This document shows, in pieces, positions 60,702 through 64,000 of a stretch of 64,000 nucleotides of DNA. The notes beneath the pieces were generated by a model. That model was not told where the DNA came from. It searched no databases and was given only the letters and a program-made list of their open reading frames with translations. Each line of letters opens with the position of its first letter. Within the stretch, counting starts at the first letter, position 1. A program made the position numbers and the translations under genes. The DNA comes from Paenisporosarcina sp. HGH0030 (lineage in GTDB: Bacteria > Bacillota > Bacilli > Bacillales_A > Planococcaceae). The stretch spans positions 1,618,835-1,682,834 of the forward strand of contig NZ_KE150421.1 in NCBI RefSeq assembly GCF_000411295.1, written 5' to 3'.

Positions 60702-60738
60702 CAAAAATCCAGTAGCATGAAAAGCTACTGGATTTTCA
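60702..60738 (-). terminator. Terminator of the 60768 gene (usable both ways)
   Basis: AAAATCCAGTAGC pairs with GCTACTGGATTTT around ATGAAAA. Confidence 0.88.
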
Positions 60739-60767
60739 TTTCTATCATGTGTTTGAAAAGGGACCTT

Positions 60768-61412
60768 TTAGCTCTCAACTCGATAAACCAGTGTAAGAAT
60801 AAATTGATCCATATCCGATAAATATTCATATTTTTTCCCGTTCAATTCAAGTTCATAAATACCCGATTCCCTAATAGTAAAGGTGTTATCCCCTAAAAAT
60901 TCACCCGCACGGTCTGTCGGGATCTCGTCATCGACATAACTGATGAACATGCTCATTGTATGAAAAATGGCGGCACTATCCGGACCAGTATCATGACAGA
61001 TAAGCCTCATTTCAGTGATTTCTTCGGTTTCGTTATTTACCGTGTAGACCAAGCTGATTTTCACCGCAGTGTTGAACTCATGCGAAAACGTCGTAACTTC
61101 ATCATTGGAATTCGTTTCATCTTTCACTATCCGAGACGCATCAAACCCGAACTCAGGATACCTCTCTATGAACTCAGATGCTGTCGCATTCCATTTTGCA
61201 ACCTCGTTTTCCGCGTTCGGCAAGGTTTCCAACTGCTCGACTTTTTCAGGCTGTTCAACTACAGGCAATTCATCGTCTTCCTTAGGTACGTTCCCCTGTA
61301 CTTTTACAGTCTCTTCTTTCTTAGCCACTCGATCCAACGCAAAAAAACCAACAAACAACATCCCCATACTCATCATCATACCTACAATTATCGTCACTGC
61401 TTTACTTTTCAC
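60768..61412 (-). CDS. Hypothetical exported or membrane-anchored protein
   Basis: A 214-residue protein with one N-terminal hydrophobic segment (about 6-27), an acidic Pro/Glu linker (about 36-65), then a globular domain (about 70-214) rich in Glu, Asp and Thr. It shows no cysteine lipobox and no catalytic motif. It lies just downstream of the acyl-CoA synthetase gene on the same strand, 48 bases away, so both may share transcription. Confidence 0.6.
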   Translation of the reverse strand: MKSKAVTIIVGMMMSMGMLFVGFFALDRVAKKEETVKVQGNVPKEDDELPVVEQPEKVEQLETLPNAENEVAKWNATASEFIERYPEFGFDASRIVKDETNSNDEVTTFSHEFNTAVKISLVYTVNNETEEITEMRLICHDTGPDSAAIFHTMSMFISYVDDEIPTDRAGEFLGDNTFTIRESGIYELELNGKKYEYLSDMDQFILTLVYRVES

Positions 61413-61459
61413 AGGATTCCCCTAACTGTAAAACCTTCATTATCACGCCAAACTAAACA

Positions 61460-63025
61460 TTACAAAATACTGCCGCTTTCCACTCGCTGTTCCCGCAACA
61501 AGAACTTTTGAATTTTCCCACTAGCATTTCGCGGCAATTCATTAACAAACTGATAATGCCTCGGACGTTTATAACCAGCCAGTTTGTCGTTTCCTTTACA
61601 GAATTTTTCAAGCTCTTCCGCCGTAAGTTCAGGATTCTGCGTCACGATAAACGCCAGCACCGACTCCCCCCACTTCTCATCAGGAATCCCAAGCACCGCT
61701 ACATCCTGCACCGATTCGTGTTCATGCAGCACATCTTCCACTTCACGCGGATAAATATTTTCGCCACCACTGATGATCATGTCATCCACACGGTCTGCCA
61801 CATACAAATAGCCGTCTTCATCCATGTACCCCAAATCACTTGAATGGTACCAACCTTTATACAGCGCCTTTTCAGTCGCGTCCTCGCGATTGAAATAACC
61901 GGCCATCATGCAAGGACCTTTTACGATGATTTCGCCCACTTGGCCCGGTTTCAAAATAGCATCTGGCTCGGAAGGCCCATTCTCATTCGGCTGGACAATG
62001 CGGATTTCATGATTGTATGCAGGTTTCCCAGCTGAACCCACTTTAGTTAGCTGCTCGTCTTCCGCTAGAAACGTAATCGCCGGCCCCATTTCCGTCTGGC
62101 CATATGCCTGAATCAAATCGATACCCAGAACTTCTTTTACTTTCTTAACAAGAATGGGAGCCATTGGCGCAGCACCATACAACCCTCGTTGCAACGTCCC
62201 GACTTTCGACGCTGCCCCTTCAAGGTCCGCCATCATGCTCCACATCGTTGGAACCGCGAACATCACCGACACTTTTTCTTGCTCGATCGTATCAAGCGCA
62301 ACTTGCGGATGGAATTGATGCATAATAACGCTCTTCGCACCTGCCTGAATCCTCGGAATCACACAGCAATGCAGTTCAGCACAATGAAACATCGGTGCCG
62401 TTACAAGCCCAACATCATTTTTCGTATACTTCAACACCGCCGTGCAAATAAGACTTTGCTCCGCCATATCACGGTGACGGTGAATCACGCCTTTCGGACG
62501 CCCCGTCGTTCCACTCGTATACATGATGGCATACGTATCCGACTCGTCTACTTCCACTGCTGGAGCAGTCGATTGCGCACTGCCAACCTCCGAGTGATAG
62601 CTGATTGCGAAATCTGGTGTATTCTCATTAATAAACCAAAACTGAATCTCTGGAAACTGTGGCTGAATCACTGCCACCTGATCCTTCAAAATATCTTCAA
62701 ACATCACAACTTTTGGTTTTGCATCATTTAAAATATATGCCACTTCCTCCGACTTCAACCGGAAATTTATCGGATTAAAAATAGCCCCAATTTTGGCACA
62801 CGCAAATAAAGTCGTCGCAAGCTCACTCGTGTTGAACAAAAACGTCGACACCCGATCTCCTCTTCCAACCCCAGCCGAACTCAGCGCATTCGCCAAACGG
62901 TGTACTTCGTCCCGCCACTCCCCATACGTCCAACGCTGCCCCCGCTTCAAATCCACAAGCGCCTCTCGATTCGGAAAATTACTCACCGTCTGATCGAAAA
63001 TACTCCCTAAAGTCGCATACATCAT
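61460..63025 (-). CDS. Acyl-CoA synthetase / AMP-dependent ligase
   Basis: A 521-residue enzyme that activates a fatty or aromatic acid as the acyl-AMP and then CoA thioester. ATG 63025 lies five bases after GGGGG; an in-frame ATG at 63037 overlaps the site. Motifs are the P-loop-like YTSGTTGRPKGV (about 170-181), YGQTEMGP (about 309-316), HSSDLG...GYLYVADR (about 405-425) and the catalytic lysine in PRNASGKIQKF (about 500-510). Medium- or long-chain specificity is likely. Confidence 0.9.
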   Translation of the reverse strand: MMYATLGSIFDQTVSNFPNREALVDLKRGQRWTYGEWRDEVHRLANALSSAGVGRGDRVSTFLFNTSELATTLFACAKIGAIFNPINFRLKSEEVAYILNDAKPKVVMFEDILKDQVAVIQPQFPEIQFWFINENTPDFAISYHSEVGSAQSTAPAVEVDESDTYAIMYTSGTTGRPKGVIHRHRDMAEQSLICTAVLKYTKNDVGLVTAPMFHCAELHCCVIPRIQAGAKSVIMHQFHPQVALDTIEQEKVSVMFAVPTMWSMMADLEGAASKVGTLQRGLYGAAPMAPILVKKVKEVLGIDLIQAYGQTEMGPAITFLAEDEQLTKVGSAGKPAYNHEIRIVQPNENGPSEPDAILKPGQVGEIIVKGPCMMAGYFNREDATEKALYKGWYHSSDLGYMDEDGYLYVADRVDDMIISGGENIYPREVEDVLHEHESVQDVAVLGIPDEKWGESVLAFIVTQNPELTAEELEKFCKGNDKLAGYKRPRHYQFVNELPRNASGKIQKFLLREQRVESGSIL

Positions 63026-63136
63026 CCCAACCCCCATCAGTCTGAATCTTCATTCATTTCATTTTGTCAGAAAAGAATGAAGATTTCGATAACTTTTCAG
63101 TTTACTAAAGAAGCGTCACACCATTTCACAAAAGAA

Positions 63137-63164
63137 GGCGGCTGAAGATGCAATTTCAGCCGCC
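63137..63164. repeat. GGCGGCTGAA hairpin, second copy
   Basis: GGCGGCTGAA pairs with TTTCAGCCGCC, identical to the 55810 copy. It lies upstream of the acyl-CoA synthetase start and is not followed by a T-run, so it looks more like a repeat than a terminator. Confidence 0.75.
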
Positions 63165-63296
63165 CCCTTGCCTTAGATATATGCTCCACTTCTCCCATTT
63201 TTCCAACTAAGTTAACTCTAGATACAAAAAATGGCTTTTGTACCTATCCTCTTCTATTAAATTTTCAGTAAAATGGAAATATAGGGGGAAATAACC

Positions 63297-63797
63297 ATGA
63301 ATAACTGGAAACTCGCCACCATCATACTTGCTATCCTGCTCGGCATATCACTTATGTGGAGCGTTCAACAGCGCGACAACTTTGAAAAAACACAACTCAA
63401 AGCATATGTACTCGAGCACGCCCAGCTTGAATACGCTCTAAAGGATACGATTGAAAGTTACGAACATGGCGGAAGTCAAAAAGAGCTGGGAGAACGGCTC
63501 CACTGGTTGTCTGGATTTGTCGTTAACATTAATCCAGCAGGACAAACCGTAGCTTATCATAGCTTTGACTTCGATTATGACACTAACGTTGTTCTCAGCG
63601 AAGTCCACCGCAAAGCAAGAGGCAACCAAGCCACAGAAGAAGATATAGATCGCCTTAAAACATTGCATCAACTAATCAATAGATTCCAAAAATCCGCACT
63701 CGACAACGTCGAACACAAAACCGTCGACGATTACGAAGCCGACTTTATTGAATTTATGGAGTACTACGAAACCCAAAAAGAATACCTGTTTAAATAG
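63297..63797 (+). CDS. Hypothetical single-span membrane protein
   Basis: A 166-residue protein starting MNNWKLATIILAILLGISLM, one membrane span (about 5-23), then a hydrophilic domain with helical character (YALKDTIESYEHGG, NRFQKSALDN) probably outside the cell. GGGGGAAAT lies before the ATG. It ends with a terminator at 63799. No family is recognised. Confidence 0.65.
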   Translation: MNNWKLATIILAILLGISLMWSVQQRDNFEKTQLKAYVLEHAQLEYALKDTIESYEHGGSQKELGERLHWLSGFVVNINPAGQTVAYHSFDFDYDTNVVLSEVHRKARGNQATEEDIDRLKTLHQLINRFQKSALDNVEHKTVDDYEADFIEFMEYYETQKEYLFK

Positions 63798-63798
63798 A

Positions 63799-63835
63799 AA
63801 AGCAGCCGAAGATGTGATCTTCGGCCGTTTTCATC
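63799..63835 (+). terminator. Terminator of the 63297 gene
   Basis: GCCGAAGAT pairs with ATCTTCGGC around GTG, followed by CGTTTTCATC; it is related to the GGCGGCTGAA hairpins. The last 165 bases of the window show nothing further. Confidence 0.8.
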
Positions 63836-64000
63836 CCCCTTGCTATGTAAATTGTTGCATCCCCCGCCAGCATCAACTAGGATTTAATCGGCATCAAACC
63901 TGTGTTAATCTGTTTCATCCAGTTTCCCCCACCAAATATGATGTAACAACTAACATTCAAATATATTTCACCAGCCCTATCAAATACTGGCATGTCCCTG

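Overview
The window looks like the chromosome of an endospore-forming, low-GC Gram-positive bacterium, most likely in the Planococcaceae (Sporosarcina, Paenisporosarcina or Psychrobacillus type). The evidence is an alpha/beta-type small acid-soluble spore protein (47161-47367), an SspH-type spore protein (55523-55708), a Spo0E-like phosphatase (46105-46263), an RsbQ-type hydrolase, three S-layer-homology (SLH) proteins, strong AGGAGG ribosome binding sites and frequent TTG/GTG starts. No rRNA, tRNA, CRISPR array or complete transposon was seen.

Layout. 1-4.4 kb: end of an ABC exporter, pcp, small hypotheticals and a V4R-like gene split by an in-frame TGA. 4.4-15.6 kb: a phosphate-scavenging block on the plus strand, with an S-layer-anchored double 5'-nucleotidase, a secreted endonuclease I, a secreted beta-propeller-like protein, PstS, PstC and PstA. 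No pstB follows. 15.6-18.3 kb and 27.2-31.5 kb: single small minus-strand genes, each separated from the next by copies of one palindromic, terminator-containing repeat that always points the same way. Recognisable products are immunity-type (colicin-immunity-like, SMI1/KNR4, CPBP) plus small membrane proteins and truncated gene ends. This resembles a cassette array of orphan immunity genes. 18.6-26.9 kb: a visibly GC-richer five-gene operon behind a cobalamin riboswitch, lying between the two parts of the repeat array. It encodes a giant SLH protein with transcobalamin-like architecture, a DUF4430 lipoprotein and a complete ECF transporter, and is read here as a cobalamin capture and uptake system.

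32.6-39.7 kb: an MFS exporter, a GAF-PAS-GGDEF-EAL protein translationally coupled to a thiamine-pyrophosphate enzyme, a HAD phosphatase and a candidate structured RNA. 39.8-45.9 kb: an alpha-glucoside utilisation cluster (two GH13 glucosidases, MsmX-type ATPase, ROK kinase) with two perfect cre sites and the decayed remnant of a sugar permease. 46-64 kb: sporulation genes, two more c-di-GMP proteins (one next to rsbQ), a metallophosphatase, a BASS transporter, a polysaccharide deacetylase, an SLH-CAP protein, an acyl-CoA synthetase and small hypotheticals.

Two further intergenic patterns stand out. Short degenerate arrays with an exact 21-bp period occur at 38.1, 47.5, 48.4, 54.3 and 55.7 kb. 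A GGCGGCTGAA-type hairpin family is scattered from 39 kb to the end of the window.
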